A stretch of DNA of 14,124 bases from the NCBI RefSeq assembly GCF_000284415.1, contig NC_017059.1:3154753-3168876 (forward strand), read 5' to 3'. This DNA is from Pararhodospirillum photometricum DSM 122 (lineage in GTDB: Bacteria > Pseudomonadota > Alphaproteobacteria > Rhodospirillales > Rhodospirillaceae). The notes under the pieces were generated by a model, which searched no databases, was not told the DNA's origin, and saw only the letters and a list, made by a program, of their open reading frames with translations. A program made the position numbers and the translations under genes. Shown one piece after another: positions 1 to 8,453 of the stretch. How positions within the stretch are numbered: position 1 is the stretch's first letter; each line of letters opens with the position of its first letter.

Positions 1-2
1 TT

Positions 3-626
3 TTCAGTGTGGTCGTCTCCATGCAAGGCCGCATCACCATGGCCGTATGGATGCCCGAGCGCGGCGCCGGCTACCTGGAACTGGCCCGCAATCAATACGG
101 CTCCTTCACCTCGGCCACGGTTCACCAGTCGGTCGGGCAAGTGGTGCAGGAAGTGGGCGAAGGGCGGGCCACGGTCGGCGTGGTGCCCCTGCCCCGTCAC
201 GAGGATCCCGTGGCGTGGTGGCCAGCCCTGATGTCCTCGCTGCCCGGCACCCCCCGGGTCATCGTCCGCCTGCCCGTGACCGGCGGCAGCAAGGGCCTGG
301 AGGCCTTTGTCCTGGCCGCTGCCGAACCCGAACCCTCGGGCGGCGCCGACCGCTCTTTGCTGGGCATTGAAAGCGGCCCCGATCTCAGCCGGGCCGGTCT
401 GCTCGACAGCCTGCGCCAAGGGGGCCTCGACCCGCTGGCCGTCTTGGATGCCCGCTCCCAGGGCGAGGACGTGCGCCTGACCCTCATCGAGGTGCGCGGC
501 TGCCTGACCCGCAACGACGACCGGCTGGGGCCCTTAAGCGCCGCCAGTCATGGCGCCGTGCATCGCGTTGTGGTGTTGGGCATCTACGCCGAACCCTTCA
601 GCGACGCCGAGCTGGACGGCCCCTGA
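3..626 (+). CDS. Chorismate mutase, C-terminal part (5' end outside window)
   Basis: The frame is open to the left edge of the window, so the visible 207 or so residues are the C-terminal part of a longer protein. The visible part has a stretch around MAVWMPERGAGYLELARNQY, followed by a 'gxatvGVvPLP' segment and a C-terminal 'VVVLGIYAEPF'. This resembles the C-terminal region of the roughly 280-residue alphaproteobacterial chorismate mutases, in which an AroQ-type mutase domain (here off the window) is followed by a domain distantly like prephenate dehydratase. The role would be conversion of chorismate to prephenate in the cytoplasm. The context supports this: hisC and tyrA follow on the same strand, 110 bases downstream. 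The catalytic helices cannot be checked here, so the name rests on the C-terminal pattern and the neighbours. Internal GTG/ATG codons near the left edge should not be taken as the real start. Confidence 0.65.
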   Translation, partial: FSVVVSMQGRITMAVWMPERGAGYLELARNQYGSFTSATVHQSVGQVVQEVGEGRATVGVVPLPRHEDPVAWWPALMSSLPGTPRVIVRLPVTGGSKGLEAFVLAAAEPEPSGGADRSLLGIESGPDLSRAGLLDSLRQGGLDPLAVLDARSQGEDVRLTLIEVRGCLTRNDDRLGPLSAASHGAVHRVVVLGIYAEPFSDAELDGP

Positions 627-632
627 GCGAGG

Positions 633-648
633 CCAGCCCCCGGGCTGG
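633..648 (+). terminator. Hairpin with pyrimidine tail after the chorismate mutase gene
   Basis: CCAGCC (633-638) pairs perfectly with GGCTGG (643-648) around a CCCG loop. It lies six bases after the stop codon and is followed by the T-rich run TTTCCTTCCTTTCC. It looks like a weak intrinsic terminator or attenuator between the mutase gene and hisC. Confidence 0.5.
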
Positions 649-668
649 TTTCCTTCCTTTCCTTTCCA

Positions 669-692
669 GGCGCGCCAGCGCACTGGCGCGCC
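669..692 (+). repeat. Perfect 10-bp inverted repeat in the hisC leader
   Basis: GGCGCGCCAG (669-678) and CTGGCGCGCC (683-692) form a perfect ten-base-pair stem with loop CGCA. There is no T-tract after it, so it is not a classic terminator. It is the second hairpin in the 110-base gap before hisC and could be an RNA structure or a protein-binding site. Confidence 0.5.
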
Positions 693-736
693 ATGTCGCG
701 GACCCGGGAGGGCCGCGTTTTCTTGAGGATGGCGCC

Positions 737-1852
737 ATGCGTGCAACGATCGCTTTTCCCCAGCCGCGCCCCGGTATTCTCGACATCACGCCGTATGCGG
801 GCGGAGAGTCCTCCGTTCCCGGCGTGACCCGGGTGATCAAGCTGGCCTCCAACGAGGGAGCCCTGGGCGCCAGCCCCAAGGCCCGGCAGGCGATTGTGGA
901 CGCGGCGGCCCAGGCGCATCGTTATCCAGACGGCGCCTGGACGGACCTGCGCGAGGCCCTGGGCCGGCGCCATGGCCTGGATCCGGCCCGCTTGGTGTGC
1001 GGTGCCGGATCGGATGAGCTGATCAGCTTCCTGGTGCGGGCCTATGCCGGGCCGGGCGACAGTATCGTCCAGAGTGCGCACGGCTTTCTCATGTATTCGA
1101 TCTACGCCAAGGGGGCGGGAGTGGAAACACACTTCGCCCCCGAAACCAACCTGACCGCCGACGTGGATGCCCTGCTGGCCGCCGTCACCGACACCACGCG
1201 CCTGCTGTTCCTGGCCAACCCCAACAATCCCACGGGGACGATCCTGGACGCCGACAGCGTGCGCCGGCTGCGCGAGGGACTGCGCGAGGACATCATCTTG
1301 GTACTCGACTCGGCCTACGCCGAGTTCGTGGAGCGCAACGACTACGACCCGGGCAACGCCTTGGTGGACTCCCACCCCAACACCGTGATGATGCGCACGT
1401 TCTCCAAGATCCACGGCCTGGGCGGTCTGCGGGTGGGCTGGCTGTACGGCCCGGCCCCTATCGTTGATGTGCTCAACCGGGTGCGCGGCCCGTTCAACGT
1501 CTCCTCGGTCGGGCTGGTCGCGGCGACGGCGGCGATTGAGGACGTGGCCTTCCAGACCCTGGCGCGCGAGCACAACAGCTATTGGCGCGCCTGGACCCGG
1601 GAACGCCTGGAGGCGATGGGCTTGGCCGTCACCGACTCCTCGTGCAACTTCCTGCTGACCCACTTCTCGGCCGAGGGGCCGCTCACGGTAGCAGCGGCCG
1701 ATGCCTACCTGCGCGGCCGGGGCCTGATCTGCCGGCGCATGGGAGGCTATGGCCTGCCCCACGCCTTGCGCATCACCATTGGCCAAGCCGACGAGATGCA
1801 CAGCCTCGTGCAAACCCTGGGCGACTTCGTTGAAGGGGGAGGACGGGCGTGA
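737..1852 (+). CDS. hisC: Histidinol-phosphate / aromatic aminotransferase (HisC family)
   Basis: This 371-residue protein is a class I/II fold-type I PLP aminotransferase of the HisC family and of typical length. It shows an N-terminal 'ITPY..G' and 'IKLASNEGALGASP' substrate region, NPNNPTG at 161-167, 'LDSAYAEF' with the PLP-ring Asp at 191 and cofactor partner Tyr194, the PLP-binding lysine in 'TFSKIHGLGGLRVGW' (Lys224), and an arginine in 'ALRITIG' near the C-terminus. HisC swaps the amino group between glutamate and imidazole-acetol phosphate, and relatives also act on phenylpyruvate and 4-hydroxyphenylpyruvate. It lies between a chorismate mutase and tyrA rather than among his genes, so I infer a role in phenylalanine/tyrosine synthesis, possibly shared with histidine. 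The ATG is chosen because GAGGA lies seven bases upstream (725-729). The stop overlaps the tyrA start. Confidence 0.93.
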   Translation: MRATIAFPQPRPGILDITPYAGGESSVPGVTRVIKLASNEGALGASPKARQAIVDAAAQAHRYPDGAWTDLREALGRRHGLDPARLVCGAGSDELISFLVRAYAGPGDSIVQSAHGFLMYSIYAKGAGVETHFAPETNLTADVDALLAAVTDTTRLLFLANPNNPTGTILDADSVRRLREGLREDIILVLDSAYAEFVERNDYDPGNALVDSHPNTVMMRTFSKIHGLGGLRVGWLYGPAPIVDVLNRVRGPFNVSSVGLVAATAAIEDVAFQTLAREHNSYWRAWTRERLEAMGLAVTDSSCNFLLTHFSAEGPLTVAAADAYLRGRGLICRRMGGYGLPHALRITIGQADEMHSLVQTLGDFVEGGGRA

Positions 1853-2730
1853 GCACCCCCCTTTTCAACCGCGTTGCCATTCTCGGCATCGGCTTGATCG
1901 GCTCGTCGCTGGCGCGGGCCCTGAAGCGTGAGGGCGTGGCCAAGGTCGTGGTGGCCGGCGACCGGGGCGACGTCCCGGCCCGGGCCCTGCGCCTGGGCAT
2001 CGTGGACGAGGCCACCGATAACCTCGCCCTCGCGGTGCGCGAGGCCGACCTCGTGGTTTTGGCCGCGCCGGTCGGCGCCACCGGGGCCGTGATGGAGATC
2101 ATCGCCCCCGCCTTGAAGCCGGGCGCCATCGTCTCCGACGTCGGCTCGGTCAAGAAGATGGTGGTGGACATGATCGTGCCCCATCTGCCGGCCGGGGTTC
2201 ACCTCGTGCCCGGCCATCCGGTGGCCGGTACGGAAAAAAGCGGCCCGGAAAACGGCTTCGCCGAGTTGTTCCATGGCCGCTGGTGCATCCTGACCCCGCC
2301 GCCCAACACCGACCCCCTGATGGTGGAGAAGGTCGCCGAGATGTGGCGCCGGGCCGGCATGCTGTTGCAGATCATGACCCCCGAGCACCACGACCGGGTG
2401 CTGGCGATCACCTCCCACCTGCCTCACCTGATCGCCTACACCATCGTCGGCACGGCGGCTGATCTGGAGGAGCAGTTGTCCACCGAGGTGATCAAGTTCT
2501 CGGCGGCGGGTTTTCGCGATTTCACCCGCATCGCCGGCTCGGATCCGGTGATGTGGCGCGACATCTTCCTCAACAATCGCGAGGCGGTGCTGGATATCTT
2601 GCAGCGCTTCACTGAAGACTTGACTGCCTTGCAGCGCGCTATTCGCTGGGGCGAGGGCGAGCGGTTGGAAGAACTGTTCACCAAGACGCGCGCCATCCGT
2701 CAGGCGGTGATCGACGCCCGGCAGGCGTGA
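1849..2730 (+). CDS. tyrA: Prephenate/arogenate dehydrogenase
   Basis: This 293-residue cytoplasmic enzyme oxidatively decarboxylates prephenate to 4-hydroxyphenylpyruvate, or arogenate to tyrosine. The N-terminal Rossmann domain carries GIGLIG (13-18), followed by 'VVVLAAPVGAT' and 'VSDVGSVKK' (96-103). The catalytic-site motif 'PGHPVAGTEKSG' gives His123. The rest is the all-helical dimerisation domain, with 'FSAAGFRDFTRIAGSDPVMWRDI' pattern residues clearly present. Length is normal for the monofunctional form, with no fused mutase or ACT domain. The GTG start overlaps the hisC stop (GTGA), implying translational coupling. Whether it prefers prephenate or arogenate, NAD or NADP, cannot be told from motifs seen by eye; 'tyrC' is an equally used name. 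Confidence 0.93.
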   Translation: MSTPLFNRVAILGIGLIGSSLARALKREGVAKVVVAGDRGDVPARALRLGIVDEATDNLALAVREADLVVLAAPVGATGAVMEIIAPALKPGAIVSDVGSVKKMVVDMIVPHLPAGVHLVPGHPVAGTEKSGPENGFAELFHGRWCILTPPPNTDPLMVEKVAEMWRRAGMLLQIMTPEHHDRVLAITSHLPHLIAYTIVGTAADLEEQLSTEVIKFSAAGFRDFTRIAGSDPVMWRDIFLNNREAVLDILQRFTEDLTALQRAIRWGEGERLEELFTKTRAIRQAVIDARQA

Positions 2731-2756
2731 AAAACAAAGAGACGCCCGGCAGGCGT
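2713..2756 (+). repeat. Direct repeat duplicating the tyrA stop region
   Basis: The 16-mer GACGCCCGGCAGGCGT occurs at 2713-2728, covering the last five codons of tyrA, and again at 2741-2756, each followed by an A-rich run. The copies are 28 bases apart, so they are not in the same frame. Each copy contains ACGCC...GGCGT, able to form a small five-bp stem. It looks like a local tandem duplication of the gene end. Confidence 0.75.
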
Positions 2757-2766
2757 AAAAAGAAGG

Positions 2767-2788
2767 CTGGGGAGGCTTGCCTCCCCAG
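2767..2788. terminator. Bidirectional terminator between tyrA and the chemotaxis receptor gene
   Basis: CTGGGGAGGC (2767-2776) and GCCTCCCCAG (2779-2788) are perfectly complementary, giving a nine-bp stem with a CTTG loop. Read on the - strand the hairpin is followed by CCTTCTTTTTA, a good T-tract, so it suits the receptor gene (stop at 2808) best. It also closes the tyrA operon from the other side. Confidence 0.8.
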
Positions 2789-2807
2789 ACCCCTCCGTTC
2801 CTGGGGG

Positions 2808-4361
2808 TTACGCGCTCAAGCGTGTGACGAAATCATCCACATGGGCCTGCACGGTGCGGAAGCGTTCCTCCAGCGAGCGGATCCCCTGGTGCAGGTGGCT
2901 CGCGGCGCTGCCATTGGACTGGGCCGAGGAGGCGACCCCCTCGACGTTCTGGCGCAAGATCTCGGTGCCCTGGGCCGCCTTGTGGACCGCCTGACTGATT
3001 TCGCTGGTCGCGGCGTTTTGTTGCTCCACCGAGGCGGCAATGGCGGCGCTGATGCCGCTCAGGCTGCCAATGACCCGGGCGATCTCGCCGATTTGGGCGG
3101 CGGCGTCGTTGGTCGAGTTTTGGATCGCGTTGATCAGCCCCGAGATTTCCTCGGTGGCCCGGGCGGTCTGGCTGGCCAGGGTCTTGACCTCGTGGGCGAC
3201 GACAGCAAAGCCCTTACCGGCCTCGCCGGCCCGCGCCGCCTCGATGGTCGCGTTGAGGGCCAGCAGATTGGTCTGGCCGGCGATCGACGAGATCAGGGTC
3301 ACCACGTCGCCCACCTTGTTGGAATCCTCGACCAAACGGCGCATGCGGGCCACCGTGCCATCGACCCGCTCGTTGGCCTGGGCCGACACCCCGGTGGAGG
3401 TTTGGGCCTGCACGGCGATTTCCCGGATGGAGGCGGCCAGTTCCTCGACGGCGGCGGCCACGGTCTGGACGTTGGCGGTAACCTCCTGGGCGGCGGTGGC
3501 GGCGGCTTGGCTCAAACGCACGTTGGCGTCGGCACTCTCGGCGACATCGCCCACCGACCGGCTCATGGCGCCGGCGGTTTCGTTGACGCTGGTGATCAAA
3601 CGGCCGACCTTGCTGTCGAACGAGTCGGCGACCGAGGCAAGCGCGGCTTGGCGTTGCTTTTCCGCCTCCTCGCGTAACCGGACCTGTTCGGCTTCCAAGC
3701 GGCGCTTTTCCAGGGCATTTTCGCGGAAGGTTTCAACGGCGGCGCCCATGCGCCCCACCTCATCCTCGCGACCCAGGGCCGGGACCTCGACGCTGGTATT
3801 GCCGGCGGCAAGGATGGTCATCACACCGGTCATGCGCTGAATCGGCTGGGTGATGCCGCGCACCATCACGACCAGAATGCCGCAGACCAAAACGAGGGTC
3901 AGGGCGCCCACGGCCGCGATCGTCCCCGTGGTGGCCTGGAGGTTCTGCTCGAAACGCTTGGTCGAGAGACGAATTTCGATGGCCCCTAGCTCTTCTTTGC
4001 GGGGGCCGCGCACAATGGGGGCGCGCTGGACGATCGTATCGGCAGCGGCCGCTTGCTCGCCATGCGCGGCGAACACCTTGTCGCCCTTGCCCAAGATCGC
4101 ACTGCCACGATAGTCGGGGTCGGCGGCAAGGGAAGAGAGAATGGCCTCGGCCGCGCCCTTGTCCATGTTCCAAAGGGCCTCACCGGCGCCGCCCACCAGA
4201 ACCGAGGTCATCATGCCGGCCCGCTCGTCGAGCGCCTGCCGGGCGGCGGTCATGGTGGTCCAGGCGATTCCGGCAGTCGCCGCCACCGCGATGATGGCCA
4301 ACAGCAGGGCAATGGGCACGATGACCCGGACCATGAGACTACGGCGATACAGTCCGATCAT
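2808..4361 (-). CDS. Methyl-accepting chemotaxis protein
   Basis: This 517-residue transmembrane receptor signals to CheA through CheW. TM1 spans about residues 11-34. A sensor segment of about 110 residues (35-145) lies outside the membrane, TM2 spans about 146-168, and a HAMP domain follows at about 168-220 ('ITQPIQRM', then '[17 protein letters not shown]'). A charged coiled coil leads into the signalling domain (about 250-510). Its conserved hairpin tip is at 361-396, containing '[20 protein letters not shown]' and '[13 protein letters not shown]'. The sensor segment is short for a dCache domain and I cannot name its ligand. There is no C-terminal CheR/CheB-tethering pentapeptide. I chose the ATG at 4361 because GAAGGA lies seven bases before it; a GTG seven codons upstream would place that site inside the gene. 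It is a lone gene with no che neighbours. Confidence 0.93.
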   Translation of the reverse strand: MIGLYRRSLMVRVIVPIALLLAIIAVAATAGIAWTTMTAARQALDERAGMMTSVLVGGAGEALWNMDKGAAEAILSSLAADPDYRGSAILGKGDKVFAAHGEQAAAADTIVQRAPIVRGPRKEELGAIEIRLSTKRFEQNLQATTGTIAAVGALTLVLVCGILVVMVRGITQPIQRMTGVMTILAAGNTSVEVPALGREDEVGRMGAAVETFRENALEKRRLEAEQVRLREEAEKQRQAALASVADSFDSKVGRLITSVNETAGAMSRSVGDVAESADANVRLSQAAATAAQEVTANVQTVAAAVEELAASIREIAVQAQTSTGVSAQANERVDGTVARMRRLVEDSNKVGDVVTLISSIAGQTNLLALNATIEAARAGEAGKGFAVVAHEVKTLASQTARATEEISGLINAIQNSTNDAAAQIGEIARVIGSLSGISAAIAASVEQQNAATSEISQAVHKAAQGTEILRQNVEGVASSAQSNGSAASHLHQGIRSLEERFRTVQAHVDDFVTRLSA

Positions 4362-4611
4362 GTTGTGGTCCTTCTTCCGCACGGATGCCGGTCGGCGATG
4401 AGCGAGGCGACCAAGAAGAGCGCCTGAGCGCCCAGAGCGTATTCCCTTAGCACGTGTCCAACCAAGGGGATAAATTCCACATTTCCTCTTTAAGCCGTCA
4501 GATCGGCAAAGGCCATGGAGGATTGGCGCAAAAGGTGCGGGGGATACCGCCGGGCGATGGCGGGGAAAGGAAGGCTGGGCAGGCGCGGCCTCCGTCCCCC
4601 GCTGGGCCTGG
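4362..4611. other. Intergenic region upstream of the receptor gene
   Basis: These 250 bases separate the receptor gene from the phosphatase gene, both on the - strand, so they should hold the receptor promoter and the end of the kinase operon. The part at 4450-4500 is visibly richer in A and T than its surroundings and is the likeliest promoter site. I see no clear sigma-28 (TAAAG-N15-GCCGATAA) or sigma-54 box. No convincing terminator follows the phosphatase gene; CCGCC/GGCGG around 4550-4562 could form only a weak stem. Short open frames here have no recognisable features. Confidence 0.5.
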
Positions 4612-5151
4612 TTATGGCGCGCCGCCCTCGGGTAGGGGAAACGCCAGTTCCATCACCGCCGCGTTGCCCAGTCCGGCCCCCGCCTCCTGGCCGCTGAACC
4701 GCCTCAGAACCCGGGCGACCCCCCGGCTGCTGACCAGCAGCGGCACCATGGCGTTGGCGTACAGGAGGTCTTCCACGGTTTCGTTGACCCGCCGTCGAAA
4801 CGCGTCCTCGCTTTCCCCCCCGGGGGGCGTCTGACCGGCCTCGATCCAGGCCTGGGTGGCCGCGACGTCGAGGCCGTTCCAGGCCCCCAACCGTCGCTCG
4901 CTGAGGCCGGGATGAAAGGTCACGCCGAGGCCCGGCAGGGCCTCTTGCACCAGTTCGGCCGTGCGCCGGGTGCGCAGGAGAGGCGCCGCCACGATCCGCT
5001 CGATCCCCAGGCCGCGCAAGGCCTCCCCGGCGGCCCGGGCTTGGTGCTCGCCGGTGGGCGTGAGCGGCAGATCGACATCCCCGCCACAGCGCAGCCCCAA
5101 GCGGTTGTAGGCGGTTTCGCCGTGACGCAGGAACACAACGCGCCGGATCAT
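4612..5151 (-). CDS. Histidine phosphatase superfamily protein lacking the second catalytic His
   Basis: This 179-residue soluble protein has the phosphoglycerate-mutase/CobC-like fold. The N-terminal '[10 protein letters not shown]' gives the phospho-accepting His10 and Arg9. '[12 protein letters not shown]' follows, then '[12 protein letters not shown]' with Arg60, and '[11 protein letters not shown]' with the acid Glu85. Where the family normally has V-S-H-G-G, this protein reads V-S-S-R-G (140-144), so the second catalytic histidine is a serine at 142. It may therefore be weak or inactive as a phosphatase, or act as a binding protein. The ATG at 5151 overlaps the stop of the kinase gene (ATGA) and has a GGGAGG site nearby; a longer frame starting at 5289 runs antisense-free but inside the kinase gene and is not the start. 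Coupling to a kinase with an Hpt domain suggests a SixA-like partner role, although the 'ERRLGAWNG' block is closer to CobC/GpmB. Confidence 0.85.
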   Translation of the reverse strand: MIRRVVFLRHGETAYNRLGLRCGGDVDLPLTPTGEHQARAAGEALRGLGIERIVAAPLLRTRRTAELVQEALPGLGVTFHPGLSERRLGAWNGLDVAATQAWIEAGQTPPGGESEDAFRRRVNETVEDLLYANAMVPLLVSSRGVARVLRRFSGQEAGAGLGNAAVMELAFPLPEGGAP

Positions 5152-7325
5152 GCTCCAGCCTCCCGGGGACCGGCGAGGAAGGGCTCCAACGCTTGCGTCA
5201 CCTCGCGCCAGGCCCGCTCGACGCCGGCCAACGCCTCGGCACTGCCGCAGGCGGAGTCTCTCGTCGCCCGCTGCTCCACCGTCTGGCACGCCTCGGCCAG
5301 AGCCGGGGCGCCGACCATGCCCGCCGCCCCTTTCAGGGTATGGGCGGCCTCGCGAAGGGTCTCAGGGTCGGCAGCCGCCGCACGGAGGCGATCGACCAAG
5401 GGCTGACTTGAGGCCATGAAGCGCCCCAGAAGGCCCCGGATGGCTTCCCTGTCATCGCCGACCACTTCCTGGAACGGGCGCACATCCAAGATCAAGCGCC
5501 CCTTCCCATCTCGCACAACGCCCCACCCCTCGCCGTTGGGGGGACCGGACGGCCGGGGGGGCGGCCCATCGGTTTGCGCAAGCCAGCGCGCCAGCGCCAT
5601 CCCCAGCCGGGCGGTGCTCACCGGCTTGGTCAGGAAGTCATCCATGCCGGCCATACGGCAGCGTTGGGCCTCACCGGCCTGGGCATTGGCGCTCAGGCCT
5701 AGAATAGGCAAGCTCCCGCCCCCGGCCGCCGGAGACGCCTCGGCGCGGAGATGGCGCGCCAACGCCAGCCCGTCCATGCTCGGCATGGCGCAGTCGGTGA
5801 TGACCAGGGCCACCGGCTGGCGCGCAAGAACACTCAGGGCATCGTGGCCGTCCACCGCCGTGACGGCGGCACAGCCCAGCGCCCGGAGTTGGCAAACGAT
5901 GACCTCGCGGTTGATTGGATTGTCATCCACCACCAAAACCGGGGCCTCCGGCGCAAAGCAAGGCAAGGGCGTGTCCGCGGGGGCGTCGGCGGCGTCCGCC
6001 CCCGTCGCGGGCACCCCCTCGCACGAGGGAAAGGGCAAGTCCACGCCAAAGGTCGTGCCGTCCCCCGGGCTGCTCTCGACCGCGATACGCCCCCCCATCC
6101 CCTGCACGAGTTGGCGGCAGATGGACAACCCCAGGCCAGTTCCCCCAAAGCGCCGGGCCGTCGAGGCCTCGGCCTGGGCAAAGGGGCGAAACAAGCGCGC
6201 GGTCTGCTCAGGGGTCATCCCAATGCCGGTATCGCTCACCTTGATGCGGATCCAGGGGGTGTCCCCGGGCACCGACAAGCGCTCAAGGCAGACCTTCACC
6301 TCGCCGTCAGCGGTGAACTTGAGGGCGTTGCCCACCAGATTGTAAAGAATTTGGCGCAGGCGGGTGGGGTCGCCCAGGCCCTGAGCCGGCACGTCGGGGC
6401 CCACCTCGGCGCCGAGCCCCAGGCCCTTGGCCCGCGCCGCCGGCCGCAAGGGGGCGAGCACGCTTTCCAAGGTGTCGGGCAGCGAGAGCGGAATGTGCTC
6501 CAACTCCAGCCGGCCGGCCTCGATCTTGGAAAAATCCAAGATGTCGTTGATCAGCCGCATCAGCGAGTGGGCACTCTCGCGGATGATCCCCACCGCGTGG
6601 GCCTGATCGGGGGACAGCGCGGTGCGCCCCAGAACGTCGAGCATGCCCAAGACTCCATTCATTGGCGTGCGGATTTCGTGGCTCATGGTCGCTAGGAAGG
6701 CGGATTTGGCCTGGGCTGCGGCCTCGGCGCGATCCTTCGCGTCTTGCAACTCGTTAAAGGTGCTCTCCAGGCGCTGGGCATTCACCCGAACCCGATTGAG
6801 CAAGCGGCGATTTTCACTGTTGGCCAGGGCCAGGACATGGGACAGCGCCAGCAAGATGACCTGGACATCCATCACCCGCGGCTCGCCATTGGGAAAGAGG
6901 ACGACCAAGGGGTCGTGCGCCTGCGGGGCCGGGCGCAGCAAAGCCAGACGGGCCGCGCGCTCCAGGCGGTCATGGGACGACAGCGTCAGGGTGGAGATCC
7001 CCATGGCGTCGATCAGCCGGCCGATCGGGCGGTTCTTGTAAAGGTCGCGCACGAAGGGCCCGGCCAAGCACTCAAGAAAACGCGCACGGGCCAGCAGGCA
7101 GATGTCGCCGTTGTGGCGCCGCACGGCAATGCCGGGCAGGTCGGGGCGTCGCAAGAACAGCGCCTGGATCTCCCGCCCTGGGGTGGTCTCAACAACCAAG
7201 GCGTCGTGGCTTGGTAAGTCGCTCAAGGTGGCATCGACCTTGAGATGATCGAGCGACGGCCCGCCCTCCGGCCAGTCGGCGGGGAGAGGCTGGGCGGTAG
7301 CGGAGCGACGCGAGCGCAGACTCAT
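5148..7325 (-). CDS. Soluble hybrid sensor histidine kinase (HisKA-HATPase-REC-Hpt)
   Basis: This 725-residue protein has a complete phosphorelay in one chain. Residues about 45-165 resemble the divergent CBS-like domain found before GGDEF/EAL and kinase modules ('[12 protein letters not shown]...[13 protein letters not shown]'). A coiled coil (about 170-208) leads to HisKA with '[13 protein letters not shown]' (His216). The ATPase domain has the N box at Asn333, the G1 box 'DTGIGM' (365-370), the F box 'RLFRPFAQ', and the G2 box GGTGLGL (394-400). A receiver follows with 'VVDDN', Asp511 ('[12 protein letters not shown]') and Lys567, then an Hpt domain with '[10 protein letters not shown]' (His662). 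There is no membrane segment, so it senses an internal signal or sits in a complex. The ATG has GGAAAG seven bases upstream and overlaps the hydrolase stop (ATGA). No separate DNA-binding response regulator lies beside it. Confidence 0.93.
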   Translation of the reverse strand: MSLRSRRSATAQPLPADWPEGGPSLDHLKVDATLSDLPSHDALVVETTPGREIQALFLRRPDLPGIAVRRHNGDICLLARARFLECLAGPFVRDLYKNRPIGRLIDAMGISTLTLSSHDRLERAARLALLRPAPQAHDPLVVLFPNGEPRVMDVQVILLALSHVLALANSENRRLLNRVRVNAQRLESTFNELQDAKDRAEAAAQAKSAFLATMSHEIRTPMNGVLGMLDVLGRTALSPDQAHAVGIIRESAHSLMRLINDILDFSKIEAGRLELEHIPLSLPDTLESVLAPLRPAARAKGLGLGAEVGPDVPAQGLGDPTRLRQILYNLVGNALKFTADGEVKVCLERLSVPGDTPWIRIKVSDTGIGMTPEQTARLFRPFAQAEASTARRFGGTGLGLSICRQLVQGMGGRIAVESSPGDGTTFGVDLPFPSCEGVPATGADAADAPADTPLPCFAPEAPVLVVDDNPINREVIVCQLRALGCAAVTAVDGHDALSVLARQPVALVITDCAMPSMDGLALARHLRAEASPAAGGGSLPILGLSANAQAGEAQRCRMAGMDDFLTKPVSTARLGMALARWLAQTDGPPPRPSGPPNGEGWGVVRDGKGRLILDVRPFQEVVGDDREAIRGLLGRFMASSQPLVDRLRAAAADPETLREAAHTLKGAAGMVGAPALAEACQTVEQRATRDSACGSAEALAGVERAWREVTQALEPFLAGPREAGA

Positions 7326-8425
7326 GGCGTGGTCTTTCCAGCGAACAGATGGCGGGGGGCGGCGGGTGGATTAAGACAGGTGAAATCCCCCTCCGGGCTC
7401 CGGCTTTCCAGCCAGTCCAGAAGAAAGCCAATCTGGTGGGGGTCGCTGAGGGCCGGGGTATGCCCGGTGTCGGGGACATGCATCACCGTCACCCCGGGCT
7501 TTTGTTTCATCTCGGCTAGGGTGTCTGGCAGCAAGGCATCGGAGAGCATCCCGTGAACCACGAGAACGGGAATGTCGAGGCGAGCCCAGGCCTGCCACTG
7601 CTCCAGGCTTTCCTGGGCTTCCTCGGCGTAGGCCTGGAGGGCCCGGGGATCATGGCGGTAGATCCGCCCGCCTTCCGAGGGCTTGGTCTGGAAATAGGTG
7701 TTGTGTAGCAGTTCATCCTCGTGGATCGGCCCGTCGTTTTTGGCCGATGCCCCTAGCCGACGAAACAGATCCGCCGGCCGGCGAAACACATAGTGCCGCG
7801 CCACCGCCTGCGCCCGGCGCGTGCGACGCTCGGCCGGGATGTAGGGGCCGATGTCATTGAGAATCAGACGATGGACCAGCGCCGGGTGCCGCTGGCACAA
7901 AGCCAGCGCCGTACTGCCGCCCAACGACGACCCCACCACCGCCGCCGGCCCACGGTCCAGGGCCTCGAGAAACTGGCGCAAGACTTCCACATTGGTGTCC
8001 AAGGTGTAGTCTCCCTGGGTCGGCATCCAGTCGCTTTGACCGCGCCCGGGCCAATCCAGGCACAGCACGCGATGGGTAGCGGACAGCCCCAGGGCCAAGT
8101 AGTCCCAACGCCGCGCGGTGTTGGCGATCCCCCCCACACACAGAAGCACGGGCGCCTCGGGGTCGCCCCAGTCGGTGTAGGTCAGACGCACCGGCGTTTC
8201 CTTGCGTTGATGCGCCGGCCAGTGGGCCTGAAGAGCCAGGGGATGGCGGTACACAAAGTCCGCGGTGTGGAAGCACCCCTCGAAGGGCGCCAGGGTTCGC
8301 TCGACCAGCAGGTCGTAGTCGTCCCACGTCATGGCATCGCCCCAGGTATAGATCTGGGGAGACTCTCCGGGCGAGGCCGGGATCAGGGCGGTATCCGGGA
8401 TCATGGGAGGGGCAGCGCGAGTCAT
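7322..8425 (-). CDS. Alpha/beta hydrolase fold protein
   Basis: This 367-residue cytoplasmic hydrolase has the catalytic triad of the family: nucleophile elbow G-S-S-L-G with Ser167 ('[12 protein letters not shown]'), acid Asp296 ('[12 protein letters not shown]') and His322 ('[12 protein letters not shown]'). An oxyanion-type '[18 protein letters not shown]' precedes '[13 protein letters not shown]', which is typical. About 80 extra N-terminal residues come before the core ('[29 protein letters not shown]'), longer than usual. The substrate cannot be told. I chose the ATG at 8425 because CGGAG lies six bases upstream; a longer frame starting at 8548 adds a low-complexity Ser/Pro/Arg stretch encoded by the purine-rich leader and is unlikely. 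It is the first gene of the unit hydrolase-kinase-phosphatase, with 4-base overlaps. Confidence 0.88.
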   Translation of the reverse strand: MTRAAPPMIPDTALIPASPGESPQIYTWGDAMTWDDYDLLVERTLAPFEGCFHTADFVYRHPLALQAHWPAHQRKETPVRLTYTDWGDPEAPVLLCVGGIANTARRWDYLALGLSATHRVLCLDWPGRGQSDWMPTQGDYTLDTNVEVLRQFLEALDRGPAAVVGSSLGGSTALALCQRHPALVHRLILNDIGPYIPAERRTRRAQAVARHYVFRRPADLFRRLGASAKNDGPIHEDELLHNTYFQTKPSEGGRIYRHDPRALQAYAEEAQESLEQWQAWARLDIPVLVVHGMLSDALLPDTLAEMKQKPGVTVMHVPDTGHTPALSDPHQIGFLLDWLESRSPEGDFTCLNPPAAPRHLFAGKTTP

Positions 8426-8453
8426 GGAGCACTCCGGCGACGACACTCGACGC

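Noticed and set aside
584..1813. 409-codon - strand ORF
   Set aside because: It runs antisense to hisC, has no recognisable domain and no good ribosome site.
2727..3677. 316-codon + strand ORF, glycine/leucine-rich
   Set aside because: It is antisense to the chemotaxis receptor, whose motifs are unmistakable; its composition is that of a GC-driven shadow frame.
5152..5289. 46-codon N-terminal extension of the phosphatase
   Set aside because: It lies inside the kinase Hpt coding region in another frame, and the RHG motif normally sits within about ten residues of the start, as with the ATG at 5151.
5416..6695. Long + strand ORFs opposite the hybrid kinase
   Set aside because: They are shadows of the kinase gene, rich in Arg, Pro and Ser and without domains.
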